Source of the DNA: Primula veris
Taxonomy: Eukaryota > Streptophyta > Magnoliopsida > Ericales > Primulaceae
Reading direction: 5' to 3'
Assembly: GCA_963682055.1 (NCBI GenBank)
Contig: OY821747.1
Coordinates: 31,680,126-31,744,125 of the forward strand
Length of the DNA stretch: 64,000 bases
Both the position numbers and the translations under genes were made by a program. Positions 41,157-55,520 of the stretch are shown one piece after another; position 1 is the stretch's first letter, and every line of letters starts with the position of its first letter. Under the pieces are notes generated by a model, which saw only the letters and a list, made by a program, of their open reading frames with translations, was not told the DNA's origin and made no database searches.

Positions 41157-44100
41157 ATTAATTAACACCATAAGATACAACAATTAAAAATGGAAATATG
41201 ATATGAAGTATGACAATGACCTAGAGAAACCGTGTATAAAGGCCCAGCAAATTGTTTGATTAACAGGTATGGGCAAATATTTGAATTTCGTATGCAATTG
41301 ATAAAGACAATATTAATTGAAGATTTTGTATTTGACACATGTACAAGTACAGTTACATGTCACGAGAATGAACTATAATTATGATTTAAAGTTGCTACTA
41401 TTTGGTAACAATCCCATCATGAACTAGTACCGTCTAGTAATTAGGTTAATAGCATGTTTCTTAATAATTAAGCAACAAAACTGTATCTTTCAACCCTCAC
41501 GTTTTCTACTAGGCCCTCGTTTTGTCGCTTGTGGAACTTCGGTACAAGAAAATGTCCGGAGATCAACACACGTATTCTTGAAAACCGTTGATAAAACGAC
41601 TAATCAGGTTGCTAAACGGTTCCTAAAAGTTAACAAATACTCAGTTTAACCAACAGTTTTCGAAAAAGAATTTGTTCATATCCTCATCCCACATAGTGCT
41701 TTTTATAAGAATTTTTTCTTTTCCAAATTTTGAGTTCGCAGTGTGAATGTATATTCCGACAGACACTTAAAGACGGATCTAGATGAAACTACTCGCATTT
41801 TTTTTTCTAATACGTGTAATGTACGTTCATGAATGTAAAAGCGCAAATAAGTTTATATCAATTATATTTTGTCCCATGTAATATTTAAGCAAATGCTACG
41901 AACAAAGAGTTTACTGTACGTACTTTGAATTTTATAGAAATAGAGATCAAGATTTTAGAATTTTAGATGCATACTAATAACGTATATGCAAGATTTTCTC
42001 CTATTATCTAAGTTGAAATTTGATATAATTTGATATGAAGGTTGTGACAGTTTTGATTATCACTTAATCAACTTTATTTTACATATATTGGTAAAAAAAA
42101 AAGGAAAAATTCTACAAAATAACAAAAATTGGTAAAAAAATCTGAAAAAACTAAAAAAAGCCGATAAAAGCTAAAAAAAAAATTTCAATATTATTATATA
42201 TATATATATATATATATCTTATTGAAAATAATTTATAATCAATGTTTTATCTTTTATACAAGTGACGTATATGAAATAAAATTATGTGTTCAATTAAAGT
42301 TTCCTACGTATTTTGAGGCTTTTACCAAACAACGATTTATTTGCAAAAAAAAAAAAAACAAATTGTGAAAAAGAAAATAAGCTTGTATAAACTTTTGAGA
42401 TGAAAAACTTGTATGCCTTAATCGCCCGTAAATAAAAGTCAAACAAAAGTTTTCCCATAAAAATAATTTATCAAGTAAAACTTTTAATACGAAACAAACT
42501 AGGAAACAAACGTATTAAGTACTAGTGTTGTTGTAAATTAAATTCTCGTACCAATTGTAGTCTGTATGATTCCCATGGTAGCTGAATCACATGCTTCATT
42601 TACTTGTGCATACAGTATTTAGGGTGAGTAAATAATAAAGTTGAAGGGTTTTGGTGCTCTATTTATTGGATTTCAAATTTCCATTACAATCGGAATGTTG
42701 GGAAATCACCCCGTCTTTTGCACGAAATTAAACTCGGGTAACCTTCTTCACCTCGAGTATGTTATGTGAATTCATTGGATCGGATATAGATGTAAATAGA
42801 CAAAACTCAAACGGGGCAGTTTTAAATCCTACGGGAAGCGCTTTAGACTTAATAGACTCTTGTTTATATTGGCTATTTGCATATTTAGTAAATTCCATTA
42901 ACGAAAAGGTAATCTTCTGAATACGGAGATCGTTGATGGTATATTTTTGTCACAGACTCGTAGTTGAAACTTGATAATTCCTCATTTTAATTCTTTTCCT
43001 CTCTAAGTAAACGGAATTCTCCTTTAATCCCAGTGGATAAAATAAAAATACTCTTAAGTAAACGGAATTCTCAACCCGAAGCATCCAAACCATCAAGTTT
43101 CTCCAAAAAGTGAAATTAAAATTGGAACAAGTGATAAAACATGAGGCTCTTCAATAGGATGTGAAGAAGGTCAAGTGAACCATAATTGACAAAATTGTTA
43201 AAATTCTCAGTGTCTTGATAACTTGACAAAGTCGTAAGTTCTTGAATAACTCGGGAATTTATCGATATTTTTTTAGTGAACCTAGTACTTTGGTGGCGAA
43301 ATAGGTAAACAATGCATCGCGAGGGGGATCAAATAACACATGTATCGGGGCATGCACTACCAACGACGCATGCAGAAGTAAACATCAAATGAATGACGCA
43401 TAGATCTGCAAGAGAATGTTACACACAACAACCTTCTCTATATAACTATCCAATTCAAAAAGATCACTTTCTACAAGTGAAAATCTGGTTACCGGTTTCT
43501 GGTACATAATTAAACAACATTGCAAACCAAAATTAACTACATTATGGAAGATATTCTCTGTCGTTTATGACTGTATACGATACACTGGACCTCCATTTGA
43601 CATCATCATCTGCTACACAAGAGAATGGAGATTGTTAATACAGAAAAAAGAACGGAAGCATGAACTCTTGCAAAGTTATTTATCTTTCCCGAATTTCGTT
43701 TGTTGAAAATAAACAAGAAAATGCAACCAGCTAGTACCTAAGCATCTAACTAGAAGAGCATCATTCAACAGCCACTTAGTATTCGACACTCTTATAAATG
43801 ATTGTTTCCGGAAATTACAAACAAACAAGAAGCTCCTAGCCCAGACAAAGATCGATTTTGCTACAATTTACGAGAGAAGAAAACCACAAAAACATACATG
43901 AAATTTAAGTCGCTAGCGATAGTCATTTCACCTCACGGGGTTTGTCTGGTTACCCTAAAAGAAGGGATATGGCATTCCAACCCCTCAAAAAGAAGAAATC
44001 TCTTGCTATTCCACTGCCACAAACCGAATTAGGCAAATGTTATTGAACCTTAAAAACTTAAAATCAGATATTTTCAAGACTGCAAGTCATCTCATACTTG

Positions 44101-44280
44101 TATAGAACTGTTATTCTTGTTGGTTGAAGACTTGAAGTGAAGAATTCTACTTTATGCCTATTACTACCTAAATGCTAACTCCAAACTTATAGCTTATGTG
44201 ATGAGATTTCCACATTAAATACACATCATTGATAAAAGAAACATTATGTAAGCACAAAAATCTACCTCTGCATCAGTAAG
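41157..44280. other. Intergenic DNA
   Basis: No gene recognised. Holds an (AT)n run at about 42194-42218 and a short duplication of 'aagtaaacggaattctc' near 43005 and 43055. The last ~700 bp are the probable 3' flank of the prolyl 4-hydroxylase gene. Confidence 0.45.
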
Positions 44281-47200
44281 TTAAGCTATATATGCATCCA
44301 TATGCAGCCATTTTGTCGAGGACCACTTATTTCCTTTAATTACCGGGCAGCCACCTAAGAACATTAAGAAAGATGAATTCAAAATATATTATTTCGTTTA
44401 TTTGAATTGTAAATGGTTTGTGACTCGTCTTGTGTAAATTATTCATCAATAGGCTAGCAGGCATAAGAATTTGAATTTTAAGCTTTTTAGCTTAGAAATA
44501 CTAGGTGAAGTTTATGCTGAACCGTCTTATATGATTGAAAGCCATTAACCATCAAGAGACAACATCATGAATAATCCCTCGAATTTTTTTTATAGTAGAA
44601 ATCATATTTGGTCCATATTTCATCAAGTGAAACGCTAATAAACCTTGCAGGATTGCATTAATAGTGTATGGAGTTTCGTCTAACGTTAAGAAAATTTCTT
44701 GACTTTGGTAACTCCCACAACTAGTTCACCCTGACTATGGATCTCTAATACTTTGAACAAATTCACCAGATATGAGATACCTTTTGTAGTTTTGTTTTAA
44801 ACTGGATTCTTAAAAACAGTGCTTTGAAATAAACCATTCATAAATAATATGTTCTTGATGATTTAACCAGTTTCTTTTAAACAACTCATTCTAGCATTTG
44901 ATAATCTATACTAAGTTTATTTTCTTGTAGACGCATCTATGGTTTACACAATCAATACATAAATATGTAAGGGACGACTAACCATGCAAACTTGATCCAT
45001 CGAAAGTTGCATCGGGATTGACGCTCCAGAAAAGCAAGGCATCTCCCATTTTTGGTTTAATAGCGAGTCCACCTTTTCCACATTCAGAAAGCTCATTCCA
45101 ATAAGGAACGGAGCTAATATTTCCCTTAGCATCAGGAAAAACTGTCTCACCACCTTCTTCAACATCCGAGCTGGTCAACAAAGGCCAAAATACTTGTAGG
45201 ACTGTTGCAACTTATAAGTACGAAACTAAAGTATATATCTTGGGTAGAACGAAGATCGCATCGGGCGAGAAAATGTAATTTGTGTATCATTTTTTTCTTA
45301 TTATGCAGACTTTAACGAAAAAACATGGAGAAAAAACGAGTGTTCGTCAATTTTTTTGTCAAAATAGGGAGGGTTTGCGTCATGTTATGTTACCACCTAG
45401 TTCTACCTCTTCTTATAAGAATCTTTACTGAAAAAACAGTGAATATGCTTTGGGTAATTGGAAGTTGTTGACTTTAGTGAATTTTGGAGGAGAAAATATA
45501 GATTTATAAAAAAGTATAAAAAACATACAATTAAAAAGGAAAATCGTGCAACTGTAAGCACAAAACATGTTATACTTTTGTACATGCAGTGTTGTTCCAG
45601 TATTCTACTTGTCCAAGGGAAATTACTTACAGGTACATTAGAACAGTGGCAACGCGGTTACCCCCATTGCTTAGGTCAATCTCATTCAAAAAATAATCAG
45701 TATGAGGATCATACTTTTGTCCAATTTCGTAGTGGAGAATTTGCAGCCCTTCACCATGCTCTGCATATCATATTATTGACTTAAAAGATTTATAAAGGTT
45801 TATGAGTCAGTTGAGTATTTCTGTTTCAACAATTATACAAGTATCTGCTATGAAATTTCTGGCCATTTTACGATCTTTATGTTAGGTACCAAGAAAATTC
45901 TGCATTTCCGATTGTCTTAAAATGGGAGGTCACATCAAAAAGAAGTTATAAGACAAATAAAAAGAATTCCCTTGGTTCCCAGATTTATCATAAGGTTCCT
46001 ATGCTCAGCAGCTAAATGATCCAAAAATTGATACTAAAGCAACTATATCACACACCTATCAACTCAACAAGGATTGGGACTTAGACAAGCTTGGGAATAT
46101 TAATCTCCCACTAAAGTCACATACCTACTGGGATGAAGGTAAAATCGGCAATTCTATTTTCAATATCTCGGATTGTTTTATCCTGGCCCCTGTATAGAAA
46201 GGTACCAGAGCTCGTCCGCTCTCTGCATTGGAAAAGAGATTTTAAAAAATAAGAAGTCGAGAAAAAAATGCAACTTAAAATAATTAGTCTGAAAAGGAAA
46301 CTATGATATTGCAAAGAAGCACATACCCACTATCTATGTTTTCACCAGTATTATCATCTACAACAGTTGACCTTCTCATGTAAGGTTTAGCAAGATTGAT
46401 CAAGTGTTCACATTCATCCTTAGACTGCATTGTTTATATAAAACCAATCAGTTTAGGTTGTATCTTTCAACTAAAACCGGATTTTAATCATATGCAATTT
46501 TGGGGGACCAATTGTCATGTTCTTGAATTAGTTCGTTCCACCAACCCCAGACGCAACTTCCATATGTTGTGTACCCAGTAATGCTATATAGTACCATACA
46601 ATTATTTTTTACAATTCACGTTTTCTCTAACTGATATGATTAAGATTTCAGATGAAAAGGAAATGAAAAGATTAGTAGATTGCATGTGTAAATTTGCGTA
46701 AACTTATAATGTCATGAAAAAATAACAGTTATGAGAAGTTTAATTGTAAAAAAAGGCAGTGCAGGAGGGTGTTTAAGGGCTGTTTAGTCAACAATGCATA
46801 GTTCAATTACTTAAGGAAATGAAAAGAGCTTAAACACTCTTACTATTAGAATGAGATTTAATCCAGATATACGAATAAATAATACTATTAATTCTTCATT
46901 GGTTGAGAAGGGAGCTGACATGAAATGTGATGTAATCCATTTAAGGTTCCAAATACTGCAGAAGAAACTCGAAGGATAACTTGGAAACTCGTTTTGGAAA
47001 CGACATGCTTACGAAATTCGAACAGAAACTTCTATTGAGAAGTTTCCTCTCTGCTAGAATACCAACATATATAAAAAATCATACAATCATTTTGGTAGTT
47101 TCATATTTTAAAAAAAATTAAAAGACAGTAGTGTTCTTTCTAACCAAAACTAACCTAATATTTCAAGAAAAGCCATATTTTCAAGGCCTTGTTTTTGTTC

Positions 47201-48754
47201 CCCGTCTTCGTTTAAAATCCCGGAAGCTAAGTCTGTTCTAATCACTGCCAAAATTAGCTTTAAAAATAGAATCACATGTACACTATAGCAAGTAATTATC
47301 AAATACCTACAGTACTTTTCTTTCAAAAAAAGGAGAGAAACTAACCAAGAAATTGTGATAAACAACAGCTCTAGGCTTCCAAGAAATGACTTCAATCCAT
47401 GGATCTCTACTCCCATTATCAACATCATTTACATCACTCCTGCAATCAAAATTCCCGAATGAACCCCTTATCTGATAGTGCATACGGTTTACTTTTGGTA
47501 ATCCCTCTCACTAAAGTGGTGACCTATGCATGTTGAAGGTAAAGAAAAGCCTATATTTAATGGAGGTGCAAAGCCAGTGAATTTGAGAACTATCTGAAGA
47601 TACAAGAGATATGGCCTTCTATACTAACAAAAGTTCTATTTTATAAGCCAAATTTTCACTTATAGTATTATAACAATAATACTTTTAAATTGAATTTCAC
47701 TCCGTCCCTTGAGTGTATGCAGGTTCTGCCACAGTGCAAACCAAACCAATAGTTTGGATGATTGTAATTGCAATATTGATCTCAAAATTCTCTTATTTTC
47801 TCTATTACAAGAATTTTCTTATCTATGTCTAAACTTATATGATAAAGCTAGCGATAATTTTTCCGATATGAACAATTTTCAACGTCATAGCAATAAACTG
47901 ACTGTCCAGTTGTTACCCTAATTTTAAAATTTACGCACTAATTTACTACTTTGTTTCGGTACCTGCACCTTGCTCTACTCGTATCGTATTCATACTCCTT
48001 ATCTTACCCATGCTTCATAGAAGTAAACTAACAAACTATGATGTATACAACTAAGGTAATGATATAAACACACAAACTAATGCACATAAAAGCATACAGA
48101 AGAAGATTTGTGACTCGATCTCAATTCGTAGCCCCTGGTTTAAGCCAAGGATAAAAGAAAAGAAAAACAGAACCTAGCGACGAGTATTATGCATTTATAT
48201 ATGCCACGCAAGTTATGTACATGTTGTATGTTTCATCTACATAGTAACGTAAGTTATGTAACATAGATTATCCTTACCCTTAAAACCAGTACTAATTATG
48301 TACCAAAACGAAAACAGTACTAAAACATGGAAAAACGAATGCAGCCATAGTATTAAAGCACTATTTTAAAAAAAGTGCGCTTCGTAGTAAAGAAGTTCGA
48401 TAAAAGCTTAAAAATCTCGCTTTTTCTGATTTTTAGGCTGCTAACACTTTTAGCGTAGCTCTTGCAAAAACGTTTTAGGTAAGATTTCGTTTTTTAAAAC
48501 ACTGTATAAAAGTCACAGACCATTTTTTCAAAAACTAAGCTCGGGCATGATGATACTCTATACCTTTTGTCTACGGAGTTGTGTACGAAGGAGGAAAGAT
48601 CATGGGGTTGAGCAGTGTCTCGAGAGACCGTTGGTAAAGAGAGACGATGGATAAGCATTAGCATTATGAAGGAGAATATTATTAGCATGGGAATGAAGGA
48701 AAGTTCCAACAATTTACGAGGCAAAAAACGCGAAAATCTTCCCTTGGTCACCAT
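44281..48754 (-). CDS. Prolyl 4-hydroxylase, plant P4H family (290 aa)
   Basis: Seven coding exons on the minus strand: 48754-48564, 47439-47346, 46424-46327, 46222-46125, 45760-45631, 45170-44983 and 44354-44281. They total 873 nt and all junctions are GT-AG. The N-terminus is a basic cytosolic tip followed by one membrane anchor ('FIPMLIIFSFIMLMLI', about residues 18-34), i.e. a type II ER/Golgi protein. The catalytic domain has 'EVISWKPRAVVYHNFL', iron ligands H180 and D182 ('YDPHTDY') and H266 ('SLHG'), and the 2-oxoglutarate lysine K276 ('GNKW'). It hydroxylates prolines of secreted proteins such as extensins and arabinogalactan proteins. All catalytic residues are present. Closest by memory to the Arabidopsis P4H3/5/10 group; this subgroup is tentative. 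Confidence 0.95.
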
Positions 48755-49046
48755 TCTTGCTTGCTTTGGATCAGCTCTAAATGAAGAATCTGAAATTTGT
48801 TAAGTAAATTTATAATGCATGTTTATATATATAGAGAGAAAGGCAGATATAAAGAATAAAAATGCTCTTTCTTTGTATGTTTTTTCAAAAGCTTTGTTAA
48901 AAGAGATTATGTTTGGCAAAGAGATATGGAATTTAATTATTACGCACGATTTCTTTCCTCTTTAAGTTGACAGTTGTAGTAATTCTTTTCCAGTCAAATA
49001 CTTTTTTTAAATAAAAATTTAAGAAGGGTTGACTGATCAGATTATA

Positions 49047-49355
49047 TCTATACTATTATAATAAGTCAATTTAATATTTTTTTGAGACTGTCAAATTTTA
49101 CCATTTTTTTCCAAAAACACCCTTACATTTTTTTATTAATTACCACACTACCATATTCTCATAAAAAATAGATAAAAAGTAATAACTAATAACACTTTTT
49201 ATTCCTATTTAACATCTCAAAATTATTTTGAGTCTTCTTATCTTATACTCTTATCTTTTTTTTATTCTCCAAATATTTGTATCATAACTACACTTATTTT
49301 CTAAATTTTATCGCATTACGCGTCTCACACGCAAAGCGTGGGGCACGATTACTAG
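49047..49355 (+). mobile_element. Non-autonomous Helitron, 309 bp
   Basis: Starts TCTATACTATTATAATAAG after an A and ends ACTAG before a T, the A|TC...CTAG|T rule. Near the 3' end CACGC-AAA-GCGTG forms the expected hairpin, about 15 nt before CTAG. No coding capacity and no target duplication. Located upstream of the prolyl 4-hydroxylase gene. Confidence 0.88.
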
Positions 49356-49439
49356 TATATATAAAAGAAAATACCTAAAAGTACAACTAAATTATTTTTA
49401 TTCCTTTTTATATTTCAGTTTTACTGTTCATTAGTATAC

Positions 49440-49676
49440 CTATTGACATATTTGTCTATCATGAAAGTAGAAACTACATGTAACTTTGAGCGGTTAAGAA
49501 CGTATACGTAAAATATTGAAACGAATTTTTTTAAAAGTTAATCATAAAATTTAAATGTTAAGCTGTGTGATTCACTTTTAAAAAAATTCATTTCAACAAT
49601 TTAAAGAATAGTTTTTAGTTGGTCAAATTTACACGTAGTTTCGTGGTGGACAAATAATTTGGAACGGAATGAGTAT
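49440..49676. mobile_element. Stowaway-like MITE copy 4
   Basis: The right end 'acgtagtttcgt...ggaacggaatgag|ta' matches the family. The left end is eroded; the inner inverted 'gaaacgaatttttttaaaag'/'cttttaaaaaaattcatttc' arms remain. Confidence 0.7.
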
Positions 49677-51103
49677 AATTTTATGAACATTTCAAATTTG
49701 TTACTTGGCCAGTGTCGGATTACGGATTTAGACATGTCTGGATTGAATTACATGTTAATATTTTTTCTTTTTATAATTATGCGGAGTAATGGATCACTAT
49801 AATCGTGTGATTTTCAATACAAGTAGTATCGGAAAACTTCAAACTATCCGCATAAAATTATACAATTTTTTTCTGTCTAAAAAATAATGAGCAAAGTTAT
49901 CAAAAATATAATGTAATCGTTTATATTTCTCATAGCAGTGAGCTTTTAAGTAGAATGGAACAAATATTATCTTAGATTACATCTACAAATCCTTGAATTT
50001 ATATTAATCCCTAAGGGTGCATGCCTGGAAGATATAGAAATTTCTTGTTGGTTACAAATATTTTCTTGAAATAGTTAATATTCATCCAAATCTTTATAGT
50101 TTCAGTATTTTATCTGTTTTTTATTTCTAAAACTACCGACTAGGCGACTACGCTTCTACTCTGGTTCTACACGTCGATTACTCGATTGGTAGGCTGCGGA
50201 TTGTGATGAATATGAGAAAAGATATTTCAGTTTTTAGCGAGGGCAAAGTTGTCGATGCTTAGTGCTGTACTGTCTACCTTTCGATTTCAAATCGAAAATT
50301 ATATATGTTTGGTTTGTACCAAATTAGTTCAATTATTCAATAGCATAGAAAGTAAAAAAGAATTGTTTGTTCTCCAAAATACAAGTTAAAAAGTAAGATG
50401 TTTATTCTCATCAAACTTTCAATCTACAAACTTTCAATCTAAAAACTTTACCCGCTGATTTGACGGATGAGATGGACCAATCATTTTGTTTATGATTTTA
50501 AAAAACAATTTTCACTTAATATATGATTGGTACACCTAATTCAGTATATTAACAGGTAAAATTTTTAGATCAGATATTTGGATGACTATAGCAACACTCA
50601 TTTAAGAAGTCGGTTCCTTAGTCAAGAATATAAAGCCAAGGTCTCTTGGAAAATCAACTTAAATTGCACTCGTCTCTAAAGATCCCTTGGTACGAGGTGC
50701 ATCTTTTACTGGAATAGGTTCATTGACTGTTCACATTTCATTTTAGCAGTCATAAAATTTTACTATTTTCTTAAAGAGAGCATTATGTCAATTAAATACA
50801 TGAAATAAGGTACAAGAACTAGTGTATTATATCTGATGTAATTTCAATACAGTTTTTTTATTATCAATATTAACCTAAACAAGAGAAAGAAAAAATATAC
50901 ATAACCTCTGTATTGAACAAGTGTACATCTCATGAAGTTCCAGATATATGAAGGCTATCGGCATATGATTTTGTGATAACAGGATATACTGTCACAAACT
51001 ATAGACAAACACTAACTTGCTCTGAACGAAAGAGACGTTAATATTGGTAAATTAATTTCGCGAAATTGGTAAGATCAACTACCGCGAAGAAACACAGGAC
51101 ATC
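49677..51103. other. Intergenic DNA
   Basis: AT-rich, no gene recognised. Its right end is the 3' flank of the gene ending at 51104. Confidence 0.4.
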
Positions 51104-52833
51104 TTAGAATATGCCAAAGGAGGCAGTTGGTCGCGATGGAGGCATGTAGTTGCAAAAATTGGGAATGTAGGAGGAAGTCCGACGCTTGGGCTTATCCACC
51201 GATCCAAGGGCTGGTTGGTTCAGATATGCGTACTTGCTTTTCGTCCACCTGCATTTATTTTTATTGCCACTCATAGTTATTGCAAAGTGACGAAACCAAA
51301 AAAAAATCCTCACAACCTCAATTTGTTATAGTTGCCGACTGAAATTACTCCAAAATTTGATACTGTAAGAAAGCAAAACGTGTTGCATAAATGTCAATTA
51401 GTTTTTTCCTTATTATAGGAGGAAAGGCAATGTGTTAGTATTTGGTATAATTAATAAAAAGATTATGACTTAATTACATGTGAATAAGCCTAAAAGAGGA
51501 GGGGAAAGAAGAAGGAAAAAAGGGCGATGAATTGCTACATGAAGCTTCTTTATTTATTTTGTCAGCCTGTCCATATTTGGTTTAACAAAAATCAAATGAT
51601 TCTGGTTATTGGCATAGTAATTCAGATATACTATAATGGTGCTTCTGAAAAAAAAAAAAAAAAAGGGCCAAATGCAGAGTCCATAGCAAACTCCCAAATA
51701 AAGGCACAAATCGTAATGAAAAAAGAGGGATACGAGGCGATTAAATTTACTAAGCACCAAATATAGTTGCTTGTTCAGAGAGAAAATGCGAGCACCTTCA
51801 ATAAGGGTTTTAAACTGGCAATAAAAGAGAGTAATTAAAAACAGAGAGTAATTGAACATACCAGTCCTTAATTCCTATGCGTAGTTCTTTCTCGCTCTCA
51901 TCAATCTTAGTGCTACTAGTAAGGTTTTCTGCTTCAGTGTCATCATCATCGTTCAAGGACTCCTCAAAACGCTTGTAGTCCTCATCCTGTTTGCCACATA
52001 ATTATCTGATTAGTCATTTACACAAACAAATACGACAAAAAATCATTTGCATCGATTTGAATGTTAGTTCTGCAGTATGGTTTCATGGTTTTTTCAAAAA
52101 CTAGTTGAATGTTGACTGGTGAATACTCTCACTGATGAAAGTCCACACTGATACAACTGGGTGATATTATAATTGAAAAGTTTGTGTCCGAATACCTAAA
52201 AGTTGGAAAAAGATGATCCGAAAGAAGGATTATAGTCTCTGGACAAATAAAAAGAACCAATCCTTTATAGAAACCCGGTGGTTTGAACTAGAATAACCTA
52301 CCTGCATTTTTATCGCTAAATAAAAACTAAGAAGCCATTTTCATCATTTTCTTAAATTTCAGTGTACAATACTCACATCTGAGTAAGCTTAACGAATTGA
52401 AGATTGTTTGTACTTTGTCGTGCAACTTTTAAGCAACTATACTGGAACCTAAGTTTTTTCAGCTTAAAGCTTCTAACTTCTTCAGGTCTAAAACCAGACA
52501 CACTTACCTTTTAAGGTAGTCAGTTAAGATACAGTCTAGAATTAAAGGGGAAAAAAGCAAAAAAACTGCTGCCAAAGCAAGGCTTTAATGTCCACTCATA
52601 AAAGGTCATACCGTGAGTTTGCGGGCTCTGATACGAGCTGCAGCCTTAATAGCAGCTAGAAGATGATCTTCCTCATTTGTACGTTTCTCTCTCCAGAACT
52701 TAGCAATCTCCCTATTTGTCACACTCAAACTTACTAATCTCATTTTAAGAAATGGCGGGGGAGGTGGAGGTGAAGGAGCAGCCCGTTTTCCTGCCACATG
52801 ACCATCTCCAGTTTCTGCCGATACTTTCTTCAT
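51104..52833 (-). CDS. Conserved plant protein of unknown function (163 aa)
   Basis: Three exons on the minus strand: 52833-52612, 51986-51862 and 51248-51104, in total 492 nt. It starts 'MKKVSAETGDGHVAGKR' followed by a proline run (about residues 21-27). Then comes a helical, charged block ('REIAKFWREKR', 'EEDHLLAAIKAAARIRARKL'), an acidic middle, and a C-terminus 'WTKSKYAYLNQPAL' and 'KRRTSSYIPNFCNY'. I recall this layout from uncharacterised land-plant proteins but know no function. No signal peptide or membrane segment is seen. Splice sites are canonical and the frame is intact. Confidence 0.8.
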
Positions 52834-53021
52834 CCTTACAAAACCTCAGTTCTGTTTCTATATCTCAAATCTGATATTTTTAGTGTATTTTCCAAGTACC
52901 AATGGAGATCTATAGAATTCACAACTTATCTACTCCTGTGGAGCTACCTATCCAACCTAACTTTCAAAACCAGAGGATATAGTTTGGTACCACACAGGCA
53001 GATGCAAAGAAGCCTGACCGA

Positions 53022-53093
53022 GTGACTGGTCATTCTTATTCTTGTATAAACATTTGGGTGACTGGTCATTCTTATTCTTGTATAAACATTTGG
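53022..53093. repeat. 36-bp perfect tandem duplication
   Basis: 'gtgactggtcattcttattc...' is repeated exactly with a 36-bp period, about 190 bp upstream of the ATG at 52833. Confidence 0.9.
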
Positions 53094-53879
53094 GTGAGTA
53101 TGAAACTCATTTAAACCAAAATGTAAACTCATAAAAGTAGTGAAACAGGCAAAAGGGAAAGATTACAGTACTTGACTGGTAGTTGAGACTAAACATCAGG
53201 CAGCAGGAATATGATCTAGTTGTTTAGTACACATCATCTGATGTTTACAAGCTTTGATAATGAAATAAGCACCGATAAACTTTTCGGTGAACCTAATCTA
53301 CCCTATAAACTGTGTGCCAAACCAATAAGTATTTAGTATTTTATTTTTAATTTAGAATGGGCCCTCAAGGGTTCCCTATTTTTCTCTGAGTTTTAATTGT
53401 ATTCAAAAAGTAGGGGGAAATGATTGAAGTTTCTATTATAGTCTAATCTAGAGACCCAAAAACAACAGTAAGGCAGAAAGTCGGTAGCACTCTAGCAACT
53501 TTCACCAAAATATTCAACAGCGAAAGAAAAGAGAAAACCACTTGTGCCATTTTTAAACCTTTCCAGAACACTTGTTTAGTTGTTTGGGTAGGTTTGTGCT
53601 CTGTTTTTCTCCAAGAAACATAAAAAAATCTGCAGAACTTCTAGAATGCTTGTTCTTGATTTCTCGTAGTTGAGAATTTGAAATTTATCGTTTGCTTTTA
53701 TGACGATAATTTCTTAATGCCTCATTTAAAGCGTTATTTTGCACCAAAATAAGAAATGCATATTTTGCTTCTAATTGCAACCACGATCACCATATTTTGT
53801 AGATTTCCATTAGTTATATGCGACGGAACATTTAAATTATCATTCTACGCATCACTATAGCAATGAACACGGAAGTTGA

Positions 53880-55520
53880 AAAACTGGTAAACATTTTATC
53901 AATGAAGCAAGATAGCATGCGAAACAAAATCCTATCTTCGGGTAAAATCTCATAAGCAATCGCAGGCACAACATCATTCTGAACACAAAAATCCTCAAAT
54001 CCAAATAACTAGAAATAACACTAAATCAGGAGGTCCACACATTTATTTTAATGCAAGAAGTACCACCAAATTCAGAAGAAAAATACTCCCCGTACATATT
54101 AATTTATCATCTGTCATATCGTTTCCTACCAATGAAGCAAGATAGCATGCGAAAATTAAATACTAACACTTCAAAATTTTCATTTCTGTTTTTAGTATCC
54201 ACCACCTGCTACACTCAACTCCCTTACTGGTGTATCACCTATCACTTGCAACAACAATTACCTCATAACCTAACAAGTCGTTAACTGCAACAACCACCCA
54301 GCAATGATTCAGAGAGAAGATCATAGGCCACCTCTTGAAATGAACTTTAAAATCCAAATAACATGAAAATAAGAAGCTCAAAGTAAGCAAAGAAACACAA
54401 AAGTACTACCAAGTCCAAAAAATACAACCAGCTATTCCATCATATATCATGTATTCATTTTATTTACGTTAACAAATAACAAGATAAAACCACAATAAAT
54501 CAACAATAAACTGCTATTCAACACCCTCACTCCATGATCCCTCTATATGTAGTCACATACATACACATCTGCAATAAAAAGATTGAACAACAAATCATGG
54601 TCTTCATGGCTAAGAACAATATTCTATTTGTTCAAAACAATTTCAGTTCAGGCACTAGTAGTCCTCAATGTTGAATAAGTAGCTGATTCGGTCCCAGTTA
54701 CAAACATATCGGATTCAGCGTATTAATAGTATTCAAGATTTAAAATTAAAACCAGGATCGCCATATTTTGTAAATTTCTGTTAGTTTTCTGTGACCTGAC
54801 TTTTATATCCTCGTTTTACTTTCATCACTACAAGAATGAAGACAGAGATCAAAGAACAAAGTCATAAACAGTGAAACAGGGAGACGTTGAATCAAAAAAG
54901 CAAGATGAGAAGTGAAATCATAACCCATCTTCAGGTAAAATCTCATAAACAATCGCAAGCTCGTCATCTCTCTGAATGCAAAACCCTCACATCCAAATAA
55001 CTAGAAATAACCCTAAATCAGGAATCTATCATATATAGATGCAAAAAGTACCACCAAATTAAAAAAAAAAAAAAAAAAACTAATCCATATAATCTTACCG
55101 TCAATTATATTGTTGGAATTAGCTTTATATTTGTTTTCCAAATTAACAAAATAAAGCTGATTCCAACACCATGCTCTAAAAATGCCTGCATACACCTAAT
55201 GCCAGAAAATGAAAACTAATTCATTTCGATCACATACCTTACTTTTTTATTTTTAATGTATCCGCTACATCTAACTCCCAAACCGGTGTATTACATAATC
55301 GCTACAATTTCCCGTTAACCTAACAAAACTTGAAAGCTAACTGCAGCAACAAGGAAACAACAATTCACAGAGAAGAAGATTGTAACCCACCTCTGAACAT
55401 AAACTTCCAAAGCCATATAACATGAAAATAAAAGGCTCAAAGCAAGTAAAGAAACACAAAAATACTGCCAAATCCAGAAAATAATATCAACTATTCCATC
55501 ATATTTCATGAGGTCAACAC
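53880..55520. repeat. About 1-kb segmental tandem duplication, two diverged copies
   Basis: Blocks at about 53880-54480 and 54850-55510 share, in order, 'ggtaaaatctcataa', 'ccaaataactagaaataac', 'gcaa(g/a)aagtaccaccaaatt', 'ccaaataacatgaaaataa' and 'gctattccatcatat'. The period is about 970 bp. No coding function seen in either copy. Confidence 0.8.

Noticed and set aside
45458..45784. 108-codon plus-strand frame
   Set aside because: Covers a prolyl 4-hydroxylase exon on the other strand and intron sequence; no independent support.
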